A stretch of 64,000 bases of DNA from Gymnothorax reevesii (Eukaryota; Chordata; Actinopteri; Anguilliformes; Muraenidae), in the NCBI GenBank assembly GCA_029721435.1, contig CM056588.1:35185930-35249929 (forward strand). The letters run 5' to 3'. Under the pieces are notes generated by a model. That model did not search any database, was not told where the DNA came from, and was given only the letters and a program-made list of their open reading frames with translations. Numbering within the stretch: position 1 is the stretch's first letter; each line of letters starts with the position of its first letter. Positions 34,468 to 45,845 of this stretch are shown piece by piece. A program made the translations under genes and the position numbers.

Positions 34468-35240
34468 CCTTTTCGACCTTTTTTTCTCTTTACTGGCGCA
34501 CATAAAAAGAAAGAAAAGCACAAAATGTAAAAAAAAGAAAAAATTGTACATATTGTTGGGATTGATATCGTGCGCACGTTACGTATATATTAAATCAGAC
34601 ATCAACCTATTTTTTCAATCAGTTTCATGTCGTGTTCAATGAAAAAAATGTTTTTCCTTGCATATGATCGATTTTCTCATTATTAACAGATGTATGGGTT
34701 TGAGTTGGGGGGTGGGGTGGGGGGTGCGGCCTCAAAATTGTTCTTTGCCCAGGGGCTCAGAATTCCTAAAACCGCCCCTGGCCAAGATCTACCTTTTGAG
34801 TAGATTTCATCAAAATCTGTTCATTAGTTTCGGAGAAATGTCACCGAGTGTATAAATAAAGACCCAGATCCGGATCCAGATCATCACAAAAATTTAATGG
34901 AGTCGTCCATGGACTAAGATATACCTCTGGTGAAAATTTCATGAAGATCCGCCCAGTAGTTTCTGAGAAATCCTGTCCAGAGACAAACCAACAAATAAAC
35001 AGACGGACAAATAAAAAATAAACCGTCTCGATCGCATAACCTGCTCGGCGGAGGTAATTAGGTATTAAGCTGTTAACTATCACACATTGTACTGAAAAAT
35101 ATTTACATTGTGCTTGCCATTGGAAATGTTCTCAATTGAACATTTTGTGATTTCATATGAATAGGTCTTCTTTGGATAGACATTTTAGAGTTCAATAGTT
35201 ACATGATGCCATGTGAATGGGAGAGAATTCTAATTTTTAA

Positions 35241-36565
35241 AGGAGCCATATTATGAAAAACTCACTTTTTCAGTTCTTGTGCTCATTAATAGTGGAATCT
35301 GAACTGCTTATCAAGCCATTAACTGAAATAAAATAACCCAGTCCTTTTTGTTGGCTGTCTTTTTCAAATAACATGGCATTCGACGTGGCATTCAGATTTG
35401 AGCCCCCTTCCTACCTTTCATTCAGGCCCTTGACCGTTGCTCTGATCCTCATCCGAGTATCTCCACCACGGCTTATTTTTATGGCCACATCCTGGCTTCA
35501 ATTGACAAAAGTCCGTAACTATGTAGCCTACAGCCTCTGTGAGCTTTCCACTTTTTGTCTGACTGCTTTATACTACTAACCCGGAGGTATACATTGCAGG
35601 ACTGCCTACAACGTTTATAGTAAAGGCGACCTATCATGCTTTTCGGAAGACACAAGGAAGGGTAGGTTTCAATTTATTTTTGAGGAGAATCTGTAGCTAG
35701 CTAGCGAAGTAACTGTTTCCCATTTCTATTAATATTCAAGCTGAATTCCAAGAGTGACCTTTGATAAATGTGTATGGCTTGGTTGTTAATGGAACAGACT
35801 GGCTAACTAGCTAGTCGGCTAAGTGCTACTATCAAACTGACTGACTTAGCTTAGCTGACTTAGCCAGCATGCACACATTACTTTTCTGTAATTAGTGTAC
35901 AGTTCATTAGTTTTCTAGCTAGCCTCTAAATTGACTGAATTCAGGGACCGTCACTGGCTCTGCCAGAAGCAATGTACAAAACATGTTGATAAGATCAAAT
36001 AGAATGGGTGATCATTTTTAATATTATTCAGTTTCTTTGTAATTGAGTGGCTTGCGCTGTTAGGGAATGTTAGCTAATGGTTGCCATCATACAGACCCTT
36101 GCTACAAATCATTCTAAACATTATAGTCTTAATTTCAAGCGTAGGAAAACTATTAAGGTGATCCCATGTCATACTTTGCGAATATAACCTCCATGCTTGC
36201 TTAGCCTACAGATGTTACCTGTCCATACTCATCCAGCTTAATGGATAGCAAGCTAGCTACTTATTCAGTCATCTATATTCAGAGACTTGGCAATACTTGG
36301 GGGGATTATGACAATGTCGCTCTCTGTTGACACGGTGGCTATGTTTGCTGGCCAATTCAAACAAAGCACATTCCGTTGAGGGGACGCCCTCTCTGAACAG
36401 CCCATTTTTCAGAGGGTTAAGAATGACAGGTATGAAATCGCCAAAAAATATTTATGCATTTTTAAATCATGGAATATTTATGTATTTTTTGCTAAAAAGT
36501 TCACAAACTTCACTTTCGGAAATCCAAGAGTATTAAAATGAAAAACATAGCATAAAAGGTCCCCT
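35241..36565. mobile_element. TTAA-flanked DNA transposon, non-autonomous
   Basis: TTAA lies at both edges (35237-35240 and 36566-36569). The left end AGGAGCCATATTATG and the right end, reverse-complemented (AGGGGACCTTTTATG), are imperfect inverted repeats. A further related end (AAAGGCGACCTATCATG) occurs at about 35622, suggesting a nested or composite structure. TTAA targets point to piggyBac or Kolobok. No transposase was recognised. Confidence 0.6.
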
Positions 36566-36569
36566 TTAA

Positions 36570-37699
36570 GATTGTTTTCATCGCCAAAATTGAATAAAAG
36601 CTTCCTTCTTTCTTTGTCCATTGTGAAAAGTGCTGTCTTGTCTCCTTGTTCGCAGTAAATCATGCCTACAGTTGTCTCCCTTTCTCAGCCTTGGGTGATG
36701 GGACCCATAAGCAAGAGTTGTTATTGTTCTAGTTACATGTGCCATGATTCACATAGCTGTGGATTTATGACGTATAACACATTAACCTTATGTTGCATTG
36801 TACATTCGGCTAGCAAGAATAAACAAACTCACATAAGACTACAGGCACATCATGGCAGATTTACTGCATGAAATATAGCCCATAAACAGTTTATATGAGT
36901 ATTATATGAATATTATTTTCAATCTCAGCACTCTAGAAGTAGCAAGGGAAACCGCTGACTGACAGCACGAGAGAAGCTTGTAATTTAGCCAGAATATATT
37001 TTTGCACCGATTTAGTAATTATTGGGATTGTCCACTGCAAGTGGAAAAATGTATTTAATGTAATGACTACTATTGGTCAACATTTTGTTCCTGATTACAC
37101 CTTTATAAGCTGCATGTATAAATGTGGATGTTTAGTGCCCAGTTATTAATCTGTTGCAGAGAGAATAGGAAAGTCTGACATGACAGTTCACTGATTATAC
37201 ATATACTGAGAGGCAATAAAAATGCATATAAAATATACTGATTTAAGCAGTGGTAAATGGTTTCTTTCGTAGTTGCAAAACACGGTCCCGGGAAACTGTG
37301 CTTTTGGTAGGGAGACTTGCCCTCACTGTTATCGTTACATTGGCAGTCACTTCAGCAGTTGTTAGCCATTATCTGACATGGCAGAGGACGTTTTATGGAA
37401 TGTGTTTTTGTGGCGTCACAGATGACTCACTTTGTCAGGGACAACAGCTGACACATCTGGTCATACTGTTTCACCCCTGAAGTCTGGATACAGTCATTTA
37501 ATGGACATTAATGCGTCCAGAGACTTTTTTTTGAGACTGGCCATCATTCAACATTCAAAATGTTTGATGTTTCCGAGATTCATTTGTTTGAGGCATTTGA
37601 ATTGGGAATGATATGACTTTGTTTAGGTGAGTTTTTATTGGCCCTGAAATTTTCATGCGCAAAATGATTTCTCCCAGTGTGTTTCACAACCATGATCCA
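36570..37699. other. No recognisable gene
   Basis: AT-rich. A short open frame near 37250-37480 has a hydrophobic stretch but no recognisable family and no splice or start support. Confidence 0.4.
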
Positions 37700-37800
37700 G
37701 GGAACTGTGCTACATTTAGATAATCATAATGAGGCGTTAAACCAAGAAAGGAGTCGAACCCAGACACTTGACATTTTGCAATGCTTACCATACCTGATGG
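37700..37800 (-). mobile_element. Possible tRNA-derived SINE fragment
   Basis: The minus strand contains GGTTCGACTCC, an exact fit to a polymerase III B box (near 37753-37763), with a weak A-box-like TGGTAAGCAT upstream. Downstream sequence (ATTATCTAAATG) could be a SINE body. The cloverleaf is not intact, so it is not a functional tRNA gene. Confidence 0.35.
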
Positions 37801-38169
37801 TCATCATGTCAATCAGCAAAAGGAAAAAATATCAGGTTTCAAATTAGACGATAAAAACCACTTCGTGTTTTTAATGCCTCTCAGTATATTTATGAAGGCC
37901 CATCATTCACATGCATTAGAAGGCGTGCCGTACTCAAGAGGGGCACGTGGCAGCCCTGTAAACCAGTGCACTTGCTGTGCAGTAAAGGTTTTATAAACAT
38001 GCCATTTGATGCCGAAATAATGAGACCAATGAAATACCTGTTGTGCCTAAGTATAAGTCACCATATTAGATCCTCTGCTGGGTAAAATTTAAGTATTGGC
38101 GTTATTGGGGTTATTCCACCACCACTCCCCCTGCCCCCACACATCCCTTCATCCACTCACAGTCACACA

Positions 38170-38290
38170 CCACGCCCAAACACGCACTTGCTCACTTGCA
38201 CTCATACCTGTGGGTAATTTACAGTCTCCATTTAGCCTGACATGCACATCTTTTGAGTGTGGTAGGAAACCACCATATCCATGCAACCAT
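38170..38290 (+). repeat. Dispersed repeat, copy 1 of 2
   Basis: The order CACTC..GGGTAATTTACAGTCTCC..TGCACATCTTTTGAGTGTGG-AGGAAACC matches 53635-53770 (CACTC..GGGCAATTCAGAGTCTC..TGTTGGAGGAAAC). It resembles a GGCAATTTAGAGTCTCCAAT repeat widespread in vertebrates. The family name is uncertain. Confidence 0.55.
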
Positions 38291-38756
38291 AAAGTTAACA
38301 GTAAACTTCTCACAGAAATGCATGTGGGTGGATGTTAGGGTTATCATCCCCAGTGCATCTCTGGAATTCTTTTTGGATCACATCATTTTCAGTACTTAGA
38401 CTGAAAGTTACGTGCAATCATACAAGTGCACATTTGTACAAAGTCCTCCACGGGGCTTAAAATCTTAATTCTAGTAAATGCAATGTTTTTCCGTTCTTTT
38501 CCACCTCTACAGCTAGGATTTTCATCCCTACCCTTCCTACCCTTGTCAACCTCTTCAACAGAACAGACAGACATATGGTGAGTAGATGCTTTTAACCATC
38601 ACCTCGAAATTAAATCACCTTATGACCTAACCAGTCCCAACAATGAAAAAATGTTGTCAGCTTTACAAAGTAGCCGGTTTAAGTGGCCTTTCCTCGCTCG
38701 TAATTATTGCCCCACGATAAGGCCTTCTGAAGAAGTAGGTTTGAATATGAAAATTG
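38291..38756. other. No recognisable gene
   Basis: AT-rich spacer. Nothing identified. Confidence 0.4.
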
Positions 38757-39190
38757 TCATGGTTTGAGAGCTTGGAGAGCTGTTTCTGGCTCTCGTCCGG
38801 GCGATATCGTTTTGCTCCCTATCGGATTCCTGGACCAGCTGGCATTGATTGGGGGCGTGGCCCGGACTCTATTTAAGCTCCTATTTTGCCTCGCTCCCGT
38901 TGCTAGAGTGTCAGTTCATCTGTGGCGCTTTAGCCGGTAAGGTCTCCAGAGAGATTATTGTTTCGGGACTTAGCTGCATAAGAGGATCAGTGCTAGTGAG
39001 TATGGGAATCTTTGTTTTATTTCCCTTTTCTTTTGTTTTCCTCGAGCTCGGTTATTTTCTTCTTTGGACGGCGTCTGATCCGTTGGTAGCGCGAGTCTCG
39101 TTATTTTTACCTGTTTAGTCTCTCTCCACGCTGTGAGGTGTGCCTTTTTTTAATGTTTGGCCGCTGCTCTTGACGTCCACCGTCAGCAGC
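38757..39190 (+). mobile_element. LTR-like block
   Basis: It starts TGTCATGG and contains a TCTATTTAAGC TATA-like box, a GC-richer leader with a possible CCG|GTAAGG donor and pyrimidine-rich stretches. An AAATAAA follows at about 39199. The layout resembles the LTRs at 14963 and 61860, but I found no matching target duplication, so the right edge is unknown. Confidence 0.45.
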
Positions 39191-39233
39191 TATCACAGTA
39201 AATAAATTAGGGCATACAGTTAATCATTGCACA

Positions 39234-39785
39234 TACACTACAGGCCAGAAGTTTGGAAGCAAGGCCAATACAGGTCAAAATTTGGAAGCAACTTCAAGTT
39301 TCTGTTCACAATGCCCTTCTTAAAAACCAGTATGAAAATCTATGGATTTTGGGATGCATTTACTGCATGATTAGACTTTCCTTTCATTGATATGCACCAT
39401 TTTCCTCTATTTACCTTTAGGTACCCTATACTTTGATGTTATCAGACCATTGCTGAATACATGTTAACAAAACAAAGGAGGGGTTTAGTTTTTGGGTTGA
39501 GAAGATTTGCAAGAGTCATAACTTCAGTGAAAAAGTAAAAAACAAATCACAGTCCACATTTGTCACTTGATGTCATGGTTTACGGCCCACCAGATGCCAA
39601 CGGCAATCTGGCAGGCACTAGGACCATTAGCCTAATAATATGGGCCTGATAATTTGAGTAAAAATGAATTCTGATAAGTGTCTCTTCATATAATAATCTT
39701 TATTTTGTTGCAAAGTATGCCAATGAAGCTATGATCTTTTTTGTACAAATTTGATCCTGCTTGCAAACTTTTGGCCCATAGTGTA
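39234..39785. mobile_element. Tc1/mariner-type MITE
   Basis: A 552-bp element. The left end TACACTACAGGCCAGAAGTT is the inverted match of the right end (reverse complement TACACTATGGGCCAAAAGTT), each starting at a TA. The phrase GGAAGCAA occurs twice near the left end. No open frame is present. Confidence 0.85.
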
Positions 39786-41859
39786 TTAATAACTGAAACA
39801 TTTTAGAACAGATGACTTATCATTGCATGCATTCATAACTGACGATCCATCATTTAGACCTGCCTCCTCACCTCATCTAGCCATACAGAATCCATACAGA
39901 TGATCGTGAGATGTGCAGCGTGTGATGGTGTTAGCTAGCTGGCTGGCTGTTTCTTATTTTCAGTTTACCTTAGCCATGCTCATCACAGAACTTGTTTGCT
40001 GTATTAGTTAATAAGAGTAACCGTTAGCCTTTGCTCATAATACTGTATGTGGTGATATTTTGCTCAATGTTGGGATTTGTTCTAGAATTTATACTGCATT
40101 CAACAAAATAGAATGTTTAATGTTAAGTGTTTGCTCCTTTAAAATGCGAACAACTTGAAGACTTTGATAAACCCTGCTATGTTCCTTTCACCGATTCAGT
40201 TCAATCTCGAGTGGCGTATTGCCTGTTTTTTTCCTGACATTGGAAAGTCTGTCTTGTTAAAATAAGGTATATTTCAGGAACCAGATATACCAGATAATTC
40301 CATAGTATATTACTGTATTGACAGGTTATACTTGCCCCTTATAGGGTGTGAAAAGCATTCATATAAGCTTGAATTTCAACTGGATGATCGGAATTGTGAA
40401 TAGCAAGCAGTCTGTTGCAGGGTGAATGTTCTGCCCATAATGAGTAGTTCCTCTAGTGACTACGCGTGCTGGCTGATGTGGCTCTGAAGAAAAATGAAAT
40501 TCTAAACGTTTTCATGGAGAAAAGCATGTTTTTGATTTGGAGAGGTAACTGGTGACCATTGATGTCTATCCGCACCTATATTGATAAACTCTTGCTGAAT
40601 TCTTTTAGAAAATTATTAATTGATATTAAACTTTATGAGACAACAGTTGATTTTTGTTAAACATATGATCATTTTAGGATTTGACGATGCATAAGTTTGA
40701 GGGCTCTGATAGCATGGTGAGCAACTTGGACAGCTATCTTATTTGGCTCATTAACTGTTTCAGATGAAGTACTCTTGTAGTCAAGGATTTTTTGAACCCA
40801 GAAATACATTATTTTAACTCCAAGCCATTTTTCAATTCTTGTTTTTTTTTATCATTTCATTGCTAAATTTTTATTACATTTTTTTTGTGTGTTTGCCGCC
40901 CTTAGTCTGTACTAAAATTATGATAAGAAACTCAAATACAAAATTCTAAATGCTACAAGTGTCTTGTTTCATTTAAGCCATTGTCAACCTCTCTTTGAAG
41001 CTCAAATCTTGAATTATAAAGCCTTACATCAGGTAATGCATAAATAGGCAAATTTTGCCTCTGCGCAAAGGTGTTAAAATATTGCAGCTTAGGCTCTACA
41101 TGAACTGCCACTGGTTAGAACAGAGAGGGCCGTCAATGTTTTCTCGTCAGTCAGGAATGCTAGTGCACTTAATTTGAATGACAATCCCAGACGCGTTGAT
41201 GGGCCCAAAGCAAGTACTGCAAATCTTACCATAGCCTAGCTGGCGGGCTGGATTGCAAACTGCGTGGGCACACAGAGAATTTTTCACCAACAGTGGCAAT
41301 TTAGAAAGAAAATGTCTGTTGCTAGGAAAGAAATTCACAACTTGGGTAATTTAGGATGAGAAAAACACCAAGTGACTAATAAATAAAAGCTTTTCTTATT
41401 CCCAATGAAATGATCAGACCAGATTTTGCTGGACTTGGATGGAGTCCACTGATCTCTTGGGATTGCAGACAGCTACAGTTTGAGATGCTTTTTGTCTTTC
41501 AATGGATACAAGGATTGTTTTGCTTTTATTGATGACTGTTAAAATGTTTTATTGAAAATAGTAAAACAAATGAAGCCAAATGTCAATGGAATATGACAAT
41601 ATTAATATAATATGATAGTACGAATATGATATTTTCATACCTCTCACTTAATCTTTCGCGCAGCCAGGTTCTGTGCAAAAATATCCGCTATAGTGTTTCT
41701 TTTTACCCAGTAATCAGAAAGGTTTGTCTTGATCACTTATCGTGGCCATTGCGAGTGTTAACCAGAAACAGCGCATCCATGCTATGCATTACGGGCAATC
41801 GTGAAAGGGTCAATACTACGGTTGCCGACAGGGGCAAACACGCTGCAGCAGCCTAAAAC
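39786..41859. other. No recognisable gene
   Basis: AT-rich. The frames are short and no exon, RNA or transposon end was recognised. Confidence 0.4.
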
Positions 41860-42115
41860 ATGTTCAATAGGAGAAACACACTGCAAAAAAGGAAAGATGC
41901 AAACTCAGAAAAACACAAACCACGAAAGAAAATGCAAGAGAAAACCCCTGCATATCCACATCAACACAGTAAAGCGCTGCAACGGAACAAAACACCTCCA
42001 ATCGGAGAGACATGCTGCAAAACTGGAAACAATGCAAAGTCAAAAACACACAAACCACAAAAGCAAATGCAAGAGAAAAGCACAGCATATCCACATCAAC
42101 ACAATGGAAGTGCTC
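41860..42115. repeat. 134-bp tandem repeat, about two units
   Basis: Units starting GGAGA(A/G)ACA(C/T)(A/G)CTGCAAAA occur at 41870 and 42004. Both contain CACAAACCAC(G/A)AAAG, ATGCAAGAGAAAA and GCATATCCACATCAACACA. A partial earlier unit may begin near 41831. Lysine-rich and Phe/Cys-rich frames here are by-products of the repeat. Confidence 0.85.
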
Positions 42116-42239
42116 CCTGCCGCTATGGAGAATGCCACCTAGAACAGCTTTTACTTTTATTACTATATGCTGCAGATGTCCATGAAGAAGACATATTCTT
42201 CCTCTGTGATGTTTATTGGAGGTTGGCAAAGCAACTAAA

Positions 42240-42475
42240 GTTTTTTATATCCTTCGGCTAACTCGCAAAATTAGCATTAAGAATCCTTGAATTTCCATAT
42301 AAAACTCATTAATATTAAAAACACAATTTCTGAGTAACTAAAATATGTAAATATAAAGCAAAACTAAGACGGTTTGGCAAGGAATGAATCAAATTATGAC
42401 TTGTAGTCGAGCAGATTTACTTTCTTAAGATGCAAGTTCTGTGTATGCGCAGCAGTTGTGTCACAGCTCCATTGA
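42240..42475. mobile_element. Fragment of the TTAA element family seen at 59632
   Basis: Shared phrases include CCTT-GGCTAA, GTAACTAAAATAT, GGCAAGGA(A)TG and AATTATGACTTG(T/C)AG..AGCAGATT(T/C)ACTT. It ends in TGTGTCACAGCTCC, the same terminus as the element at 59632-60510. The left end and the middle are missing. Confidence 0.7.
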
Positions 42476-42866
42476 AGCTATAGTTGAGAATGTTGAAGAG
42501 CTGGCAAGATTTGACAGTGGCACCTCCTCTAAGCTCCACCCCCTCCCGTCATTGCTCTGTCCAAAGCCACACCCCCACAAACCTGAATGCGCATCTGAAA
42601 GTGGGACTCAGCAGGGCAGAGGAGAGCTGACTCAGCCATTTCCATACATTTTGGACATCAACCGAACTACCTCATGTCTCATTCACCTGTTAGTAAACTA
42701 TATTATTATAGTAGCTTTCAAGCTAGCATGTCATGTTTAGCAATGCTAACCTCAGACGTTTTGTATTGTATGCAGTGACGTGCCATTGATCAATTAATTT
42801 ACAAGACTAAACGGCAGAATGGCGTGCCAGTTTCATCCACGTCAGCAGTACCGACGACCGGTTTTA

Positions 42867-42955
42867 GCCGCCTTCACACTGGACGCGGAACTAACTTTTC
42901 GCAAGACAAATTACATTCAAAGTCAATGCAAAGACGCAAATACACGCATTTCGAG
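42867..42955. mobile_element. Left arm of the palindromic MITE family seen at 54771
   Basis: CTTCACACTGGACGCGGAAC followed by TTTTCGCAAGACAAATTACATT and GTCAATGCAAA matches the arm and loop of the element at 54771-54892. No partner right arm follows. Confidence 0.6.
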
Positions 42956-43351
42956 TCACAGGCCACCGCTGCATCAGCTGACGGAGAAACGTAAACAGCA
43001 ATCACAATGGTGAACGTTAACTCCTTTGTTAAATAATAAAGGCGCATTTCCACAGCAAGCAGTTCAATGTCTGGGGTACAGAGGCGCTTCTTCACGTTCA
43101 CATGTCCGGGATTACACCACCTCTCACTGACAAAGTGCAAACTCACCTCCCTTCTTGAGCGAGTTTTGCCATGTTTCACTGAAGTAAAAAATGCTACACT
43201 CACAGTATTCCCTCTTGGTCTTCACCTGCGCCGCGCGCTCATCCGTCTTGTTCCCCAAAGACCTCAAGTTTCTTATTATAATCGCCGGGAACACTGACTT
43301 CTGTCTTCTCCTTTTCTCCTTCTGCTTGACTCCAGCGGCAGGAATTTCTTC

Positions 43352-43493
43352 AAAGCTGGCTAAGTGAGTAAGCCTGGCTTTTGCATGAAGTTAAACCCGG
43401 AAAGATGTATTTATTTCAGTCCATGTTCCAGATTTGAATAATTTCCAGGTTTTACTTTGTGAAAAAGCCAGGCTTACTCAGTTAGCCAGCTTT
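43352..43493. mobile_element. Palindromic MITE
   Basis: 31-bp arms (AAAGCTGGCTAAGTGAGTAA and onward; right arm GCCAGGCTTACTCAGTTAGC and onward) match with essentially one difference around an 80-bp centre. There is no coding content and the target duplication is unclear. Confidence 0.85.
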
Positions 43494-44040
43494 GCGGAAT
43501 ACCCCCCAGATCTGCAACCCTGGCGTCTGCTCCATAACTCCTGCGGGGTCAGAGGTCTGTCTCCGGGCAACAGCACAGGCTTACACAGGGCAATCAAATG
43601 ATCACGCGCGTAAACACTGCCCCCGCTCCAATCGGCAAAGTTCTCAGTTGCGAAAAATTTTCCTTATTCTTCTTCTTTTTTGGAGTTTTATGGCTATTTC
43701 AATACCAAAGGTGTATTACCGACAACTACTGGCTGAATATTTACGGTGAAACGTGATGAGTGTGCAGGCGGGGAGGAGGGAGGGACAGAGGATGCATGGG
43801 CAGCAGAAGGCATCTGATTGATTCTTTCCATTCAGACCGAATGGCAGGGATTTGTCAGATTTTTTACTGTCCTGCAGCCGACACAGAGGTCTGATTCTTT
43901 TCATTCGTTTTTCTGAATACATAATACATGTACAATACTACACTCAGGATAGATGGACCATTTCATCCAGTATAACAAAACGTGTTTCTGAACAGGATAT
44001 CAACTATAAATTTGAGTTTGAGTGGTTAACTGACAGCAAG
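43494..44040. other. No recognisable gene
   Basis: Moderately GC-balanced sequence with no family resemblance. Confidence 0.35.
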
Positions 44041-44058
44041 CCCCCCCCCCCCCCCCCC
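44041..44058. repeat. Poly(C) run of 18
   Basis: Uninterrupted C homopolymer followed by seven A. It is a likely site of sequencing or assembly length error. Confidence 0.95.
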
Positions 44059-45125
44059 AAAAAAATGTAGTCACAACTTTTGTTGGGGCCAAACCATGGA
44101 GATGGGTAGGTGTAGTTGGTTAAGCGGCACTTAAACAAAACATGGATATGGATGATTGGAGATGGTTGGGAGGCATTTTCAACATATTTGTTGCACAAAA
44201 TGATGCCTCATAAAGGAAAATTAAAAATGATGAAAGGGATTAATTATGTAGTATTTACATTTTTTCATGGAATTTCCGCAAAAAAGAAAAAAAAATCTAT
44301 ATATGTTCAAAAACTGGGCATGGTCAGTGATAGTTTATTAACTGGTGATACCTAGAGGGTGTTTGCCCAATGGAGGAAAGAATGCTAATTTTGCAGTTTT
44401 TCTATGAATACTGGGCATTCAGCCGACAATATCCTTGGCGCCATTCATTACGGTGATGTGTAGACACAAAATCTTTCAGCCATATTGACTCTGACACTGA
44501 ATAAAGACTATTGCCCTACTTGGTCACAGTTACTGCACAACATCTACAACTTTCAGTCCGCACAGGATAAACAATGAAAACCTGCCGATGTGGTGGCGTC
44601 CTCCACATTTACGCATCATGGAATTTCTCTGTCCATGGAGTCCTCTTTAAACTTGGTGTTCACTTGATGAATGAGGTAGTAGGTGTTTTCAGACCAAATA
44701 GTTTCAGAGACTCCCTGAAAGGAACTGCCCATTCTGGAATTCCCCAGGAACTATGCATCTTTAAGACTTTATTTTCTGCTGGTTTTTGTACTACCAGAAA
44801 GAACCCCCTAAAGAACTGTAATCAAAGTACACTTATGTCACTCAGAGTTCCTGTTGTGCTGCGAAAGTACCTACTCTGAAATTGGAGCTAAAAAGCCTCT
44901 CAAAACGGAGTTTTAAGAAATATTATCATACACAGATTTGTGGTGTGGATGCAGTAAAAAAAATGGGGTTCTTAGAACTATATTCTTAGAACAATGAAAA
45001 GGTTCCTTCAGTCCAAAAACACATAGTGGCTGGACATGGCTTGCACAGCCCGTGAAAAACTTGATCTGCCTCCTTTCTTCAGAAAAAAATCGGATCAAAA
45101 TACCCCAAAACATTAACTTGACAAG
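44059..45125. other. No recognisable gene
   Basis: AT-rich sequence with possible transposon debris, but no termini found. Confidence 0.35.
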
Positions 45126-45290
45126 CCAGACTATAACATCAAAATGCATAGTCTGGCCACGACTGATAGACAGGGCTCAATCCTAGGGGCGGAATCAGCA
45201 GTTGACCTTCAAACTGCCTCTGCAGGCAACAGGATAGCGCTACGACCAATCAGAGCAACGAACAAGGTGACTTATTCAGAGCGACGGAAA
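45126..45290. repeat. Probable transposon debris
   Basis: Contains a small inverted pair around 45127-45157 (CCAGACTATA..TAGTCTGG) and a GCTACGACCAATCAGAGCAA phrase of a type often repeated in fish genomes. Placed on memory of similar sequences only. Confidence 0.35.
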
Positions 45291-45845
45291 AGAGTCAACA
45301 GGAGAGTAAACATAGAAGAGATACAGCTAGTTTTGGAGAAGTCCATCCATCTACACTAGCGTCCATCCCCGTGGTCCTAATATATAAGCTACTTAACAAA
45401 TGTTAACACTGACGGCAGAGGAGGTTAAAAGAGGAGCATTCCGACTTTCAGTCTGCTGTGATTAGAATATCACAATGGGGCCGTGTGTAACACAACTGGA
45501 TGTACATTCAGTTTACATTACTTGTATATATTGAATATAGACTTTATCGCTATTATGTAGTTTACTTGATGCCTCTTACCATTTGTAAATGAGGGGTACC
45601 TCATCCACCACAATTCCTAGGAGGTTATCTCGGAAGACCATGGTAGCCAACGTGTCGCGCCACGTACTCTGATTGAGCCAAGCTTCAGGACTACCAGAGA
45701 CCAACTGACAATGGTCATTTTGAATTTCCTTCAATTTATGTACAACTTGCATGGCCGTGAGGCCAAATTTGATCGCCTCTGTGACTTGGTCCTCCATAAG
45801 TGCAATCAACGGCGAGACTACAACCATCAGTGGGTTTTCACTTAC

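Larger units (their letters stand above)
33205..34780 (+). mobile_element. hAT transposon, internally deleted
   Basis: A 1576-bp insertion flanked by the 8-bp duplication gccaagat (33197-33204 and 34781-34788). The right end, reverse-complemented, is CAGGGGCGGTTTTAGG. The left end is a mutated version (AATAGGCGGTGTTTCC), followed by GGGCAAACAAGGGCAGTTGC. It keeps one N-terminal coding fragment (34249-34467) and an (AT)n run at 33814-33845, but lacks the transposase core. Confidence 0.82.
32735..35060. repeat. Old interspersed repeat split by a hAT insertion
   Basis: Excluding 33205-34788, this stretch contains repeated GGATCTGGATCTGG / GGATCCGGATC phrases and paired phrases on both sides of the insertion (AAGATCTACC, TTGATCC). 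It is bounded by CTTGGCGGAGATC-like and CTCGGCGGAGGTAATTA-like sequences on opposite strands. Such CGGAGGTAA-ended repeats are common in animals, but I cannot name the family. Confidence 0.5.

Noticed and set aside
41801..42261. Lys/His-rich frames of 113-133 codons
   Set aside because: Encoded by a 134-bp tandem repeat in two frames and the opposite strand at once; no known domain.
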